Below, in pieces: positions 16,649-26,204 of a stretch of 64,000 bases of DNA. Source of the stretch: an uncultured Clostridia bacterium (GTDB taxonomy: Bacteria > Bacillota > Clostridia > Oscillospirales > Ruminococcaceae). The stretch covers positions 62,001 through 126,000 of the forward strand of contig CANRLH010000004.1 of NCBI GenBank assembly GCA_947631455.1, given 5' to 3'. The position numbers and the translations under genes are program-made. The notes below the pieces were generated by a model. The model was not told where the DNA came from and did no database searches. It saw only the letters and a program-made list of their open reading frames with translations. How positions within the stretch are numbered: the stretch's first letter is position 1; each line of letters starts with the position of its first letter.

Positions 16649-16677
16649 ATTATATAGTTTTATTTTCAATTTGTCAA
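16649..16677 (-). promoter_or_regulatory. Promoter of the marR-ABC operon
   Basis: On the minus strand, TTGACA (16672-16677), 17 bp, TATAAT (16649-16654). It is fully consensus. Confidence 0.92.
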
Positions 16678-16685
16678 GGAGAATT

Positions 16686-16714
16686 TTGCAATTTTTTTAA
16701 AACTATGCTATACT
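16686..16714 (+). promoter_or_regulatory. Promoter of queH
   Basis: TTGCAA (16686-16691), 17 bp, TATACT (16709-16714), about 43 bp before the ATG. Confidence 0.7.
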
Positions 16715-16756
16715 TACTATAGAATTATACATCCTTTACTCGGAGGCGAAGGTTTT

Positions 16757-17350
16757 ATGAATTACGACAGACAGCTCGATACTATTATATGTGAGTTAAA
16801 CGGCAAAAAGCCGTCGCTTCTCCTTCACGCTTGCTGCGCTCCGTGTTCAAGCTATGTGATTGAATACTTAAGCCCTCACTTTGAAATAACTCTGTTTTTT
16901 TCAAATCCAAACATATCCCCGGAAGAAGAATATCAGAAACGGCTTTGCGAACTTAAAAAACTTGTTTTAGAAATGGGACTTTCGGTAAAAATAATAGAGG
17001 ACGATTATTCGCCTAAGGATTTTTTTGATATGGCAAAAGGTCTTGAAACACTTCCCGAGGGCGGCGAGAGATGCAGAAAATGCTACCAGCTTAGGCTTCA
17101 TAAAACTGCCGCTTTGGCAAAACAAGGCGGGTTTGATTACTTTTGTACCACACTTTCAATCAGCCCTTACAAAAACGCTCAGTGGATAAACGAAATAGGC
17201 GAGGAGCTTTCAAAGGAGTTTGGCGTACCTTTTCTCCCAAGCGACTTCAAAAAGAAAAACGGCTACAAAAGAAGTATCGAGCTTTCAAGAAAGTATGACC
17301 TTTACCGTCAGAATTTCTGCGGCTGTGTATTTTCTATGAAAAATAAATAG
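16757..17350 (+). CDS. queH: Epoxyqueuosine reductase QueH
   Basis: 197 residues, formerly DUF208. It has the family's cysteine layout: HACCAPC near the start (C26, C27, C30), CRKC (C106, C109) and FCGC near the C-terminus, residues that hold a [4Fe-4S] cluster and a second metal. It carries out the last step of queuosine synthesis, reducing epoxyqueuosine to queuosine at the wobble base of GUN tRNAs; it replaces cobalamin-dependent QueG. The start is supported by CGGAGG. No other queuosine gene is nearby. Confidence 0.93.
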   Translation: MNYDRQLDTIICELNGKKPSLLLHACCAPCSSYVIEYLSPHFEITLFFSNPNISPEEEYQKRLCELKKLVLEMGLSVKIIEDDYSPKDFFDMAKGLETLPEGGERCRKCYQLRLHKTAALAKQGGFDYFCTTLSISPYKNAQWINEIGEELSKEFGVPFLPSDFKKKNGYKRSIELSRKYDLYRQNFCGCVFSMKNK

Positions 17351-17410
17351 CGCCACGGTATTTGCACAACCTTGAATAATAATATAAAAATTATAACGGA
17401 GGAATAAAAA

Positions 17411-18043
17411 ATGGATAAGAATGTAATGTTTAAAATAAGCTACGGTCTATTCGTGCTTAGTACAAAAAACGACGAAAAGCAGTCGGGCTGCATTGTAAAC
17501 ACGGTCATTCAGCACACCACAGAGCCTAACCAGATCTCGGTCACCGTTAATAAGTCAAACTATACCCTTGAGCTTATCAAGAAAAGCGGTATCTTCACAG
17601 TCTCTGTTCTTGATGAGTCCGCACCGTTTTCCGTCTTTGAACACTTTGGATTCAGAAGCGGCCGCGACTGTGACAAATTCGCAGACTTTACTGACAAAAA
17701 GACCGGCGATAACGGCGTCTATTACATCACAAAGGGCGCTAATTCCTATATCAGCGCAAAGGTGACTGAGATGAAGGACTTAGGCTCACATATGCTTATT
17801 ATTGCCGAGGTCACGGACGGCGGGATACTTTCCGACATCCCATCTATGACCTATAATTATTACTTTGCAAATGTAAAGCCAAAGCCTAAAAAGGTTCAAA
17901 GCAGCGGTAAGGTTTGGGTCTGCAAGATATGCGGATATGTTTATGACGAGAGCAAGACGGGTATTCCCTTTGACGAGCTTCCCGACGACTTTATCTGTCC
18001 TTTGTGCAAGCACCCGAAAAGCGATTTTGTTTTGCAGGAATAG
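17411..18043 (+). CDS. Flavin reductase-like/rubredoxin fusion (high-molecular-weight rubredoxin)
   Basis: 210 residues. Residues 1-155 are an FMN-binding flavin-reductase-like domain (GCIVNTVIQHT, SVLDESAPF), and the last 50 residues are a rubredoxin with the two iron-binding CxxC motifs CKICGY and CPLCKHP. In Moorella and clostridia, such NAD(P)H:rubredoxin proteins feed electrons to flavodiiron or peroxide-reducing enzymes, so this is likely part of oxygen defence. GGAGG lies in the 60 bp after queH; a shared transcript with queH is possible. A strong terminator follows. Confidence 0.92.
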   Translation: MDKNVMFKISYGLFVLSTKNDEKQSGCIVNTVIQHTTEPNQISVTVNKSNYTLELIKKSGIFTVSVLDESAPFSVFEHFGFRSGRDCDKFADFTDKKTGDNGVYYITKGANSYISAKVTEMKDLGSHMLIIAEVTDGGILSDIPSMTYNYYFANVKPKPKKVQSSGKVWVCKICGYVYDESKTGIPFDELPDDFICPLCKHPKSDFVLQE

Positions 18044-18057
18044 CTTAATATGCAACG

Positions 18058-18089
18058 AAAAAGCGAGAGAAAAACCTCTCGCTTTTTTT
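18058..18089. terminator. Bidirectional intrinsic terminator
   Basis: Stem AAAAAGCGAGAG/CTCTCGCTTTTTT between the converging rubredoxin gene and argF. Confidence 0.92.
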
Positions 18090-18113
18090 ATGAACGAATC
18101 TTTATGCAGTGCC

Positions 18114-19037
18114 TTATTCCTCCTCGGAACTTCCTTTCATGCACAGAACCATAACAGCCTTTTGTGCGTGAAGACGGTTTTCAGCCTCCTCAAATATCTC
18201 ATCAGCGTGAGCCTCAAAGACCTCCTCGGTGATCTCCTCACCTCTGTGAGCCGGAAGACAGTGCTGAACCATACACTCGTCATTAGTTACAGCCATAAGC
18301 TCGTCGTTTACCTGATAACCGTCAAAAGCTATCTTGCGCTTTGCGGTCTCCTCCTCCTGTCCCATAGATGTCCAGACATCCGTAAATACAACATCCGCAC
18401 CCTTTGCGGCTTCAAGCGGAGCATTTGTAATTTTAAATTTATCTCCGTACTCCTTAGCAAAATCAAGAACAGACTTATCCGGACGGTAGTCATCAGGGCA
18501 GGCGACAGACACCTCCATACCGACCTTTAAACCACCGACAATAAGCGAATTTGCCATATTGTTTCCATCGCCGATATAGCACATTTTAAGTCCGTCAAAG
18601 CGTCCCTTGAACTCCCTTATCGTCATAAGATCGGCTAGAACCTGACACGGGTGGCAAAAATCTGTCAGTCCGTTTATTACAGGAATAGAGCCGTATTTTG
18701 CAAGGTCCTCGACCTCTTTTTGCTCAAATGTGCGTATCATTATTCCGTCTATGTACCTTGAAAGTACACGGGCGGTGTCCTGCACCGGCTCGCCGCGGCC
18801 TATCTGTAGATCCCGGTTTGACAAAAACAAAGCATTTCCTCCGAGCTGATACATACCCGTCTCAAACGAAACACGAGTCCTTGTAGAGGACTTCTGAAAA
18901 ATCATTCCGAGAGTTTTTCCCTTAAGAAGCTTATGCTCTATACCGTTTTTCACCTCGTACTTAAGCTGATCAGCCAGATTCAAAATCTCAATTATCTCCT
19001 CTTTCGTAAGATCAAGAAGCTTTAACAGGTTTTTCAT
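18114..19037 (-). CDS. argF: Ornithine carbamoyltransferase
   Basis: 307 residues, the usual length. It shows the carbamoyl-phosphate loop SSTRTR, the HPCQ motif, and the ornithine-side HCLPAHRGEE motif. It forms citrulline from ornithine and carbamoyl phosphate in arginine synthesis; with argG and argH in the same array the direction is biosynthetic. It is the last gene of the minus-strand arg array, 15 bp after argD, and a strong terminator follows. ATG is preceded by AAGGGAGAAACG. Confidence 0.97.
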   Translation of the reverse strand: MKNLLKLLDLTKEEIIEILNLADQLKYEVKNGIEHKLLKGKTLGMIFQKSSTRTRVSFETGMYQLGGNALFLSNRDLQIGRGEPVQDTARVLSRYIDGIMIRTFEQKEVEDLAKYGSIPVINGLTDFCHPCQVLADLMTIREFKGRFDGLKMCYIGDGNNMANSLIVGGLKVGMEVSVACPDDYRPDKSVLDFAKEYGDKFKITNAPLEAAKGADVVFTDVWTSMGQEEETAKRKIAFDGYQVNDELMAVTNDECMVQHCLPAHRGEEITEEVFEAHADEIFEEAENRLHAQKAVMVLCMKGSSEEE

Positions 19038-19052
19038 AATCGTTTCTCCCTT

Positions 19053-20228
19053 CTAATTTTCAAGACAAGAGCTGAGTATTTTAAGTCCCTTGTCGATTTG
19101 TTCATATGTTATAGTAAGCGGTGGTAATAGCCTTAGCTTTTCTTTTGCTGTAAGCACCAAAAGCCCGTTGTCAAGGCACTTTTTACAAAGCGCCGATGCG
19201 TCCTCACCCTCAAGCTCAATGCCTATCATCAGACCAAGTCCGCTTACGGATTTTACTTTTTCCATTTTTAAAAGCTCATTTTTTATATATTCGCCCTTCT
19301 TTGCGACCTCATCTAAAAACTCAGCGTTCATTACCCTGTTTAAAACAACATTTCCGCCTGCACAGCAAATGGGATTTCCGCCGAAGGTAGAGCCGTGCGT
19401 GCCTTTTGTAAGAACATCACAGCAGCTTTCGTCTGCCATACACACGCCTATCGGGATTCCGCCGGCCAGCCCCTTTGCAAGAGTTGTAATATTAGGCTTT
19501 ATTCCGTAATGCTCGCTTGCCAAGAATTTCCCGGTTCTTCCCACTCCCGTCTGTACCTCGTCACAGATAGTGAGAATATCCCTCTTTGCACACTCCTTTG
19601 CAATCGTGCTGACGTAATCATAATTTAGCGGGATAACTCCGCCCTCGCCCTGTATACACTCAAACATCACAGCGCAAACCGTATCCTTATTTTCTTCAAG
19701 AAGCTTTATAAGCGCCTCGGTATCGTTAGCGGGAGCGTATATAAATCCCTCCGCAAACGGGAAAAAGTAATTGTGAAAAGCCTCCTGACCGGTTGCGGTC
19801 AGCGTCAGAAGCGTTCTTCCGTGAAAACTGTTTACAAGAGTAATTATATTATGTCTGCCCTTGCCGTATTTATCATAGGAATACTTTCTCGCAAGCTTTA
19901 TCGCACACTCGTTAGCCTCCGCCCCGGAGTTTGCAAAAAACAATTTGGAGTATCCACACCCGTTTGTAAGCTTATCCGCAAAATCTGCGGACACCTTTGT
20001 ATAATAATAGTTTGACGTATGCTGAATGGTATGCGCCTGCTGTGACACGGCGTCAGCCCACTCCTGATCGCAAAAGCCCAGACTGTTTGTTCCTATTCCT
20101 GAGCCGAAGTCGATATATTCCTTTCCGTTTTCGTCGGTCGCATTGGTAGTCTCGCCCTTTTTAAGCACCACATCATAGCGTCCGTAGGTAGGCATTATAT
20201 GCTCGTTAAATTTATCTATCGTATTCAT
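19053..20228 (-). CDS. argD: Acetylornithine aminotransferase
   Basis: 391 residues, class III PLP transaminase. Visible are the FANSGAEANE phosphate-binding segment, SFHGRT, the PLP-contact Asp in CDEVQTGVGRTG and the Schiff-base lysine in TTLAKGLAGG. It converts N-acetylglutamate semialdehyde to N-acetylornithine with glutamate as donor. It lies 37 bp after argB and 15 bp before argF on the same strand. Some ArgD enzymes also act on succinyl-diaminopimelate; nothing here settles that. Confidence 0.96.
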   Translation of the reverse strand: MNTIDKFNEHIMPTYGRYDVVLKKGETTNATDENGKEYIDFGSGIGTNSLGFCDQEWADAVSQQAHTIQHTSNYYYTKVSADFADKLTNGCGYSKLFFANSGAEANECAIKLARKYSYDKYGKGRHNIITLVNSFHGRTLLTLTATGQEAFHNYFFPFAEGFIYAPANDTEALIKLLEENKDTVCAVMFECIQGEGGVIPLNYDYVSTIAKECAKRDILTICDEVQTGVGRTGKFLASEHYGIKPNITTLAKGLAGGIPIGVCMADESCCDVLTKGTHGSTFGGNPICCAGGNVVLNRVMNAEFLDEVAKKGEYIKNELLKMEKVKSVSGLGLMIGIELEGEDASALCKKCLDNGLLVLTAKEKLRLLPPLTITYEQIDKGLKILSSCLEN

Positions 20229-20265
20229 TGGTCTTTCCTTTTTATGTATGTTATTTGTGTTTTAG

Positions 20266-21126
20266 TTACATAAACTGCGTTCCGACACCTTCGTTTGACA
20301 AGAGCTCAATAAGGATCGAGTGCGGGACTCTTCCGTCTATGATACAGGTCTTTTTAACTCCTCTCCTAACCGCTTCTACACAGCAGTCGATCTTTGGTAT
20401 CATTCCGCCGCTTATTATCCCTGTCTTTTTAAGGTACGGAACCTCTGAGACATTTACTGCGGGAATTAGCGTGGATTCATCGTTCTTGTCCTCCAAAAGA
20501 CCTGCGATGTCCGTCATTAAAATAAGATTTTCCGCTCTTAAGCAGGAGGCTATCCTAGCCGCCGCGGTATCTGCATTTATGTTATATGTATTTCCGTCCT
20601 CGCCGGTGGCGACTGTTGAAATAACCGGAATGTATCCGTTTGAAATAGCGTCAAGTATCGGCTTTGTCGTAACTCGTTTTATATCTCCAACATAGCCGAG
20701 ATCTGTTTCCGACTGCTTTTTCTCGGCAACGATTATCTCACCGTCAATGCCGCAAAGACCAAGCGCCTTCCCACCGTGAAGCTGGATATTTGACACAAGC
20801 TCCTTATTGACCTTTCCGGCAAGTACCATTTTAACTATGTCGATAGTTTCTTCATCAGTATAGCGAAGCCCTCCGATAAATTTGCTCTCTATCCCTACCC
20901 TTTCAAGCATCGAGTTTATCTCAGGCCCTCCGCCGTGGACAAGTACGACGTTTATTCCGACCTCCGCAAGAAGTACAATATCGCTCATTACCGCCTCTTT
21001 CAGCGCTTCATTCGTCATTGCATTTCCGCCGTATTTTACTACAACTATTTTATTGTGATACTTCTGTATATACGGCAAAGCGTCCATCAGAACCTTTGAC
21101 CGTGTGTAATTTGAAATTACTTCCAC
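20266..21126 (-). CDS. argB: Acetylglutamate kinase
   Basis: 286 residues with the amino-acid kinase fold: KYGGNAM at the ATP lysine, VHGGGPEI, the acetylglutamate loop FIGGLRYTDE, an NINADTAAARIA motif, LMTDIAGL and GGMIPKI. It phosphorylates N-acetylglutamate and is the usual arginine-inhibited step in organisms with ArgJ. The N-terminal extension before KYGG (about 25 residues, SNYTRSKVLMDALPYI) is the type found in arginine-sensitive hexameric kinases, so feedback inhibition is likely. Confidence 0.97.
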   Translation of the reverse strand: MEVISNYTRSKVLMDALPYIQKYHNKIVVVKYGGNAMTNEALKEAVMSDIVLLAEVGINVVLVHGGGPEINSMLERVGIESKFIGGLRYTDEETIDIVKMVLAGKVNKELVSNIQLHGGKALGLCGIDGEIIVAEKKQSETDLGYVGDIKRVTTKPILDAISNGYIPVISTVATGEDGNTYNINADTAAARIASCLRAENLILMTDIAGLLEDKNDESTLIPAVNVSEVPYLKKTGIISGGMIPKIDCCVEAVRRGVKKTCIIDGRVPHSILIELLSNEGVGTQFM

Positions 21127-21157
21127 TGTTTATTCTCCTCCAAAATTTTATCTTACC

Positions 21158-22396
21158 CTACGACCTGTAATCTCCATTTATTTTAACATAATCATATGTG
21201 AGATCACAACCCCAAGCAGTGGCTTTGCCATTGCCGTTACCTATATTTATATCAATTATTATTTCATCCTCAAGCAGAATTTCCTTTGCATCTTCCTCGG
21301 AAAATTCAACTCCAGATCCGTTTTCACAGACAAGAATTTCTCCTTTTTTACTTTTAAGCTTTACCGAAACCTTGTTAATGTCAAACTCCGCCTTTGCATA
21401 GCCTATCGCGCAGAGTATCCTTCCCCAGTTTGCGTCTGCGCCAAACATTGCGCACTTGAAAAGCGGTGAGCATATAACGCTTTTTGCAACCGTTCTTGCC
21501 GTTTCAAAATCCTTTGCGCCTGACACGCTGCACTCCAAAAGCTTTGTTGCGCCCTCGCCGTCGGCGGCTAACATTCTTGTCATATTCATCATAACAGCAT
21601 ACAATGCTTGTTTGAAGGTTTCAAAATCCGCATTATCACTCATTATCTCATCATTGCCCGCAAGTCCGTTTGCCATAACCGATACCATATCATTTGTCGA
21701 AGTATCACCGTCAACCGACAGGCAGTTGTAAGTAGTTTCAACGACCTCGCTCAGCGCCTTTTGAAGCATATTAACAGATATATTAACATCTGTCGTTATA
21801 AAATTCAAGGTAGTAGCCATATTCGGGTGGATCATTCCGCTGCCCTTTGCCATACCGCCAAGGCGGCAGGTCTTTCCGCTTATCTCAAACTCAACAGCGA
21901 CCTGCTTCATTACCGTATCGGTAGTCATAATTGCATTTGCCGCCTTGTCGTTTCCCGAGTATGAAAGCCCCTCGACAAGCGGTTTTATTCCGCTTTCAAT
22001 AGGCTCAATTGGCAGAACCTGTCCGATAACTCCCGTTGAGGCAACTATAACCTCATCGCTCGGTATTCCGAGAGCATCGCCCGCAAGAGAACACATTCTC
22101 TCCGCCTTTTGCTCTCCATCTGCATTGCAGGTATTTGCGTATTTCGAATTTGCAATGACCGCTCTTGACTTTCCGCCCGTTTTTTCAAGATGCGCTTTTG
22201 TAACATAAATCGGCGCGCCCTTTACCTTGTTCTGCGTGTAAACGCAGGCGGTATTGCAAAGCGTATCTGAAACTATAAGCGCTAAGTCGTTTTTATTCTT
22301 ATCAGAATTAAGTCCGCAGTTTACGCCGTTTGCCTTAAAGCCCTTTGCGGCGCACACTCCGCCCTCAATAAATTTATCGTTGCCCTTTAGCTGCAT
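21158..22396 (-). CDS. argJ: Glutamate N-acetyltransferase/amino-acid acetyltransferase ArgJ
   Basis: 412 residues. The autocleavage motif is HPNMATTL, with cleavage before the nucleophile threonine at about T195, giving alpha and beta chains; KGSGMIHP and TSTNDM (SVDGDTSTND) are also present. It recycles the acetyl group from N-acetylornithine to glutamate, and may also use acetyl-CoA. No argA or argE is seen, consistent with the cyclic pathway. It lies 30 bp after argC. The ATG follows AGAGGATAAAAAA. Confidence 0.96.
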   Translation of the reverse strand: MQLKGNDKFIEGGVCAAKGFKANGVNCGLNSDKNKNDLALIVSDTLCNTACVYTQNKVKGAPIYVTKAHLEKTGGKSRAVIANSKYANTCNADGEQKAERMCSLAGDALGIPSDEVIVASTGVIGQVLPIEPIESGIKPLVEGLSYSGNDKAANAIMTTDTVMKQVAVEFEISGKTCRLGGMAKGSGMIHPNMATTLNFITTDVNISVNMLQKALSEVVETTYNCLSVDGDTSTNDMVSVMANGLAGNDEIMSDNADFETFKQALYAVMMNMTRMLAADGEGATKLLECSVSGAKDFETARTVAKSVICSPLFKCAMFGADANWGRILCAIGYAKAEFDINKVSVKLKSKKGEILVCENGSGVEFSEEDAKEILLEDEIIIDINIGNGNGKATAWGCDLTYDYVKINGDYRS

Positions 22397-22426
22397 TTTT
22401 TTATCCTCTCATTTTTACACTTAACT

Positions 22427-23380
22427 CTATTCAAGCCCTGTTTTTTCATCTATCCCGAGCATTATATTCATACACTGTACCGCCGCTCCGCTTGCTCCTT
22501 TTCCAAGATTATCAAGTCTTGAACACAAAAGCACCTGCTCGTCATTTCCGCATACAAAAATCTGCATATCGTTTGTACCCTCCAGTGTATTGGCAGCAAG
22601 GAAACCATCCGACAGAGTTTTTGTTCCTCCAAGCTCCATAACTTTAACAAAATGCTCGTTTTTATAATGCTCGCTTAATGCCTTGTGTATATCAGACGCT
22701 GTGTATCTGCCGCCCAAAAGCCTTGTTATTATCGGCACGGTAACTACCATTCCCGCATAATAATCGTCGACGATCGGGTTGAACATCGGCTTAAACTCAA
22801 GCCCTGTAACCGACTGCATTTCAGGAAGATGCTTGTGATTCTGCGTAAGCGCATACTGTCTTGGAGAAAAGCACTCCCTCGGTTTATCACCATTCTCAAG
22901 AGCAGCTATCATCTTTTTTCCGCCGCCGGAATATCCCGACACCGCATGGCATGTAACTGGATAATCCCGTGGAATTATCCCTGCCGACACAAGCGGATAG
23001 ACAAGACTTATAAAGCCGCTTGCATAGCAGCCGGGAACAGCAACTCTGCTTGATTTTTTTATTTTTTCTCTATGTGCTGAAGATAGCTCGGGAAAGCCGT
23101 ATGCCCATTCAGGATCTGTCCTGTGAGCGGTAGATGCGTCAATTATCTTTGTATGGTCGTTATTTTTATCAATAAGCGATACTGATTCGACCGCCGCTTT
23201 ATCAGGCAGACACAGAAAAGTAATATCCGACTCATTTATAAATTTAGCACGCTCACTTTTGTCCTTGCGCTTTTCTTCATCTATAAGCATAATTTCAAGG
23301 TCGTCACGGTTCTTAAAACGCTCATAAATTTTCAGCCCCGTCGTGCCCTCTTTTCCGTCGATAAACACCTTTGTTTTCAT
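22427..23380 (-). CDS. argC: N-acetyl-gamma-glutamyl-phosphate reductase, type 2
   Basis: 317 residues from ATG 23380, chosen over an upstream TTG (23398) because GAAAGG sits 10 bases before the ATG. It has FIDGKEGTTGLKI at the NADP site, the nucleophile cysteine in VPGCYASGF and a conserved HKHLPEM histidine block. The short form with the EGTTG start is the type 2 subgroup. It reduces N-acetylglutamyl phosphate to the semialdehyde between ArgB and ArgD. It follows argH closely. Confidence 0.96.
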   Translation of the reverse strand: MKTKVFIDGKEGTTGLKIYERFKNRDDLEIMLIDEEKRKDKSERAKFINESDITFLCLPDKAAVESVSLIDKNNDHTKIIDASTAHRTDPEWAYGFPELSSAHREKIKKSSRVAVPGCYASGFISLVYPLVSAGIIPRDYPVTCHAVSGYSGGGKKMIAALENGDKPRECFSPRQYALTQNHKHLPEMQSVTGLEFKPMFNPIVDDYYAGMVVTVPIITRLLGGRYTASDIHKALSEHYKNEHFVKVMELGGTKTLSDGFLAANTLEGTNDMQIFVCGNDEQVLLCSRLDNLGKGASGAAVQCMNIMLGIDEKTGLE

Positions 23381-23394
23381 AAACTTACAGCCTT

Positions 23395-24771
23395 TCAATA
23401 CCTCTCTAAATTGTCTATCACATACTCTATCTGCGCCTTCACGCTCTCGGGAGACGGACCTCCCTGAGATTTTCTCTCGTTTACACAGGTGTCAAGAGAA
23501 ATAGCTTTATAGACATTCTCATCAAAGCTATCGCTCAGCTTTTTATACTCGTTCATCGGAAGCGTTTCCAATGTAACGCCAAGCTCGATACATCTTTTAA
23601 CAAGCGTTCCGGTGATCTTATATGCGTCCCTGAAGGGTAAGCCCTTTTTTACGAGATAATCTGCACAGTCGGTCGCATTTATAAATCCCTTTGCCGCAGC
23701 CAGCCGCATATTGTCACTTAGCACCGTCATAGTTGAAAGCATCGGTATAAATGTGCTTATGCATAGCTTTACCGTATCGACCGCGTCAAATATCGCTTCC
23801 TTATCCTCCTGCATATCCTTGTTATACGCAAGCGGAAGATTTTTCATCATCGACAAAAGTGTGTTAAGATCCCCATATACCCTTGCGGTCTTTCCTCTTA
23901 TAAGCTCGGTTATATCCGGATTTTTCTTCTGCGGCATAATGCTTGAGCCGGTTGCGTATGCGTCGTCAAGCTCGACAAACTTAAACTCCCACGAGCACCA
24001 CATTATTATCTCTTCAGAAAACCTAGAAAGGTGCATCATCAGAATAGAAACAGTGCTTGCAAGCTCTATACAGAAATCCCTGTCCGAAACTCCGTCAAGC
24101 GAATTCTGACAGACCTCTGAAAATCCAAGAAGCTCACAAACTCTTTGCCTGTTTATCGGATAAGTGGTTCCCGCAAGCGCACCCGAGCCGAGCGGAAGCT
24201 TATCGGTTCTTTTATATGTATCTTTCAACCTGTCCAGATCACGAAGCAGCATATTCGCATATGCCATAAGGTGATGCGCGAAGGTTATCGGCTGGGCTCT
24301 CTGAAGGTGGGTATATCCCGGCATTACAGTGTTAAGATGCTTACCCGCAAGACCTGTAACAGTCCTTATAAGCTCCTTAACAAGCTGCGTGATCTCCACT
24401 ATTTCATCGCGAAGATACATTCGTATGTCAAGCGCTACCTGATCGTTTCTGCTTCTTGCGGTATGAAGCCGCTTTCCTGCATCACCGATCCTTTTTGTAA
24501 GCTCCGCCTCGACAAACATATGAATATCCTCGGCGGTGGGATCGACCTCAAGCTTTCCCGTCTCAATATCCGAAAGTATTTGATTCAATCCGTCAATGAT
24601 CTTTTCGCTGTCTGATTTATCTATTATCCCCTGCTCTGAAAGCATGGTCGCGTGTGCTATTGATCCTTTTATGTCCTGTTTATACATTCTTGCATCAAAC
24701 TTGACTGACGAATTAAAGTCGTTTACACGCTCATCTATTTCTTTTGAAAATCTTCCCGCCCACATCGGCAT
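23395..24771 (-). CDS. argH: Argininosuccinate lyase
   Basis: 458 residues, fumarase superfamily. MWAGRFSKE at the start, TARSRNDQVA, the catalytic His in GYTHLQRAQP and the signature loop GSSIMPQKKNP with its catalytic Ser are all present. It splits argininosuccinate to arginine and fumarate, the last step of the pathway. It is separated from argG by 93 bp that contain a hairpin with a following T-run on the minus strand, which may set its level relative to argG. Confidence 0.97.
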   Translation of the reverse strand: MPMWAGRFSKEIDERVNDFNSSVKFDARMYKQDIKGSIAHATMLSEQGIIDKSDSEKIIDGLNQILSDIETGKLEVDPTAEDIHMFVEAELTKRIGDAGKRLHTARSRNDQVALDIRMYLRDEIVEITQLVKELIRTVTGLAGKHLNTVMPGYTHLQRAQPITFAHHLMAYANMLLRDLDRLKDTYKRTDKLPLGSGALAGTTYPINRQRVCELLGFSEVCQNSLDGVSDRDFCIELASTVSILMMHLSRFSEEIIMWCSWEFKFVELDDAYATGSSIMPQKKNPDITELIRGKTARVYGDLNTLLSMMKNLPLAYNKDMQEDKEAIFDAVDTVKLCISTFIPMLSTMTVLSDNMRLAAAKGFINATDCADYLVKKGLPFRDAYKITGTLVKRCIELGVTLETLPMNEYKKLSDSFDENVYKAISLDTCVNERKSQGGPSPESVKAQIEYVIDNLERY

Positions 24772-24800
24772 AACGAATCTCTCCTTTTAAATCTGCCTAT

Positions 24801-24841
24801 AAAAACCTGTAAGGGCAGCACGGAAAATGCTACCCTGACAG
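24801..24841 (-). terminator. Hairpin with T-run between argG and argH (possible attenuator)
   Basis: On the minus strand, CTGTCAGGGTAGCA pairs with TGCTGCCCTTACAG with one mismatch and a G-T pair, followed by GTTTTTAT. It may end part of the argG transcripts or stabilise a processed end. Confidence 0.6.
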
Positions 24842-24864
24842 TTTATTTATTTGACTTTGATCTT

Positions 24865-26094
24865 TTACTGCTTGCTGCGCTTCTGATCAAGCTTTGCTTT
24901 TACCTTTATAGGTAATCCAAACAGATTTATAAAGCCTGCCGAATCCTTCTGATCGTATACGTGATCTTCATCAAAGGTCGCGACCTCTTCGTCATAAAGG
25001 GTGTAGGGAGAGGTAACTCCCGCGTTTATCATATTGCCCTTGTAAAGCTTTAATCTTACATCTCCCGTAACGGTTTTCTGCGTTTCGGTTACAAATGCTG
25101 AAAGCGCTTCTCTGAGCGGTGTGAACCACTGGCCGTTATATACGATATCCGCAAACTTTATTCCCAGATACTGTTTTACTCTCGCGGTTTCCTTGTCGAT
25201 AGTTATAGTCTCTAAAACCTCATGGGCACGGTAAAGAATAGCTCCTCCCGGGGTTTCATAAACGCCTCTTGACTTCATACCCACAAGGCGGTTTTCTACA
25301 AGGTCCTCAATGCCTATTCCGTTTTCTCCGCCAAGCTTGTTAAGCGTTTTGACTATCTCCACTCCGTCCATTTGTTTGCCGTCAATAGCGGTCGGTACTC
25401 CCTTTTCAAAGTGAATAGTAACATATGTCGGCTTATCCGGAGCCTGAATCGGAGATACGCCAAGCTCAAGAAAGCCCTCCTTCTCATACTGAGGCTCGTT
25501 TGCAGGGTCTTCAAGATCAAGCCCCTCGTGAGATAGATGCCACAGATTCTTGTCCTTTGAATAGTTTGTTTCTCTGTTTATCTTAAGCGGTATGTTGTGC
25601 GCCTCGGCATAATCTATTTCCTCATCTCTGGACTTTAAATCCCAGATCCTCCACGGAGCGATGATCTGCATATCAGGTGCAAAAGCCTTTATTGCAAGTT
25701 CAAATCTTACCTGATCGTTGCCCTTTCCGGTGCAGCCGTGACATATAGCATCAGCACCCTCTTTTATAGCGATCTCCGCTATCCTCTTCGCAATAATTGG
25801 CCTTGCAAAAGATGTTCCCAGCATATATCTGTTTTCATAGATCGCACCCGCCTGTACCGTCGGGAAAACATAATCCTCTATAAATTCCTTGTTAAGATCC
25901 TCAATATAAAGCTTTGATGCTCCAGTCTTTAATGCCTTTTCCTCAAGGCCGTCAAGCTCTGTTCCCTGACCTACGTTTCCGGAAACTGCAATTACCTCAC
26001 AGTTGTTATAGTTTTCCTTAAGCCACGGAATTATGATAGATGTATCAAGCCCTCCCGAATATGCAAGAACTACTTTTTTGATTTCTTTTGCCAT
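24865..26094 (-). CDS. argG: Argininosuccinate synthase
   Basis: 409 residues from ATG 26094 (AGGAGAAAGTGAAA upstream; an in-frame GTG two codons earlier is too close to the ribosome site). It has the N-type PP-loop AYSGGLDTS, the [15 protein letters not shown] block and the SPYTLYDE-type end. It joins citrulline and aspartate using ATP. It is the first gene of the arg array and has a good promoter. Confidence 0.97.
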   Translation of the reverse strand: MAKEIKKVVLAYSGGLDTSIIIPWLKENYNNCEVIAVSGNVGQGTELDGLEEKALKTGASKLYIEDLNKEFIEDYVFPTVQAGAIYENRYMLGTSFARPIIAKRIAEIAIKEGADAICHGCTGKGNDQVRFELAIKAFAPDMQIIAPWRIWDLKSRDEEIDYAEAHNIPLKINRETNYSKDKNLWHLSHEGLDLEDPANEPQYEKEGFLELGVSPIQAPDKPTYVTIHFEKGVPTAIDGKQMDGVEIVKTLNKLGGENGIGIEDLVENRLVGMKSRGVYETPGGAILYRAHEVLETITIDKETARVKQYLGIKFADIVYNGQWFTPLREALSAFVTETQKTVTGDVRLKLYKGNMINAGVTSPYTLYDEEVATFDEDHVYDQKDSAGFINLFGLPIKVKAKLDQKRSKQ

Positions 26095-26138
26095 TTTCAC
26101 TTTCTCCTTTTTAAATTTGTTTTTACTTTCAAATGTAA

Positions 26139-26166
26139 ATTATACACATAAATTTGCCAATGTCAA
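26139..26166 (-). promoter_or_regulatory. Promoter of the arg array, with a palindrome over the -10
   Basis: On the minus strand, TTGACA (26161-26166), 16 bp, TATAAT (26139-26144). TGTATAATTTACA (26134-26146) is symmetrical as TGTA-N5-TACA and overlaps the -10. It could be a repressor site; it is only a loose match to known ArgR boxes. Confidence 0.75.
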
Positions 26167-26204
26167 GAGTTTATTCAACAAAATTTATAAAAAGTTCTGA
26201 AATT

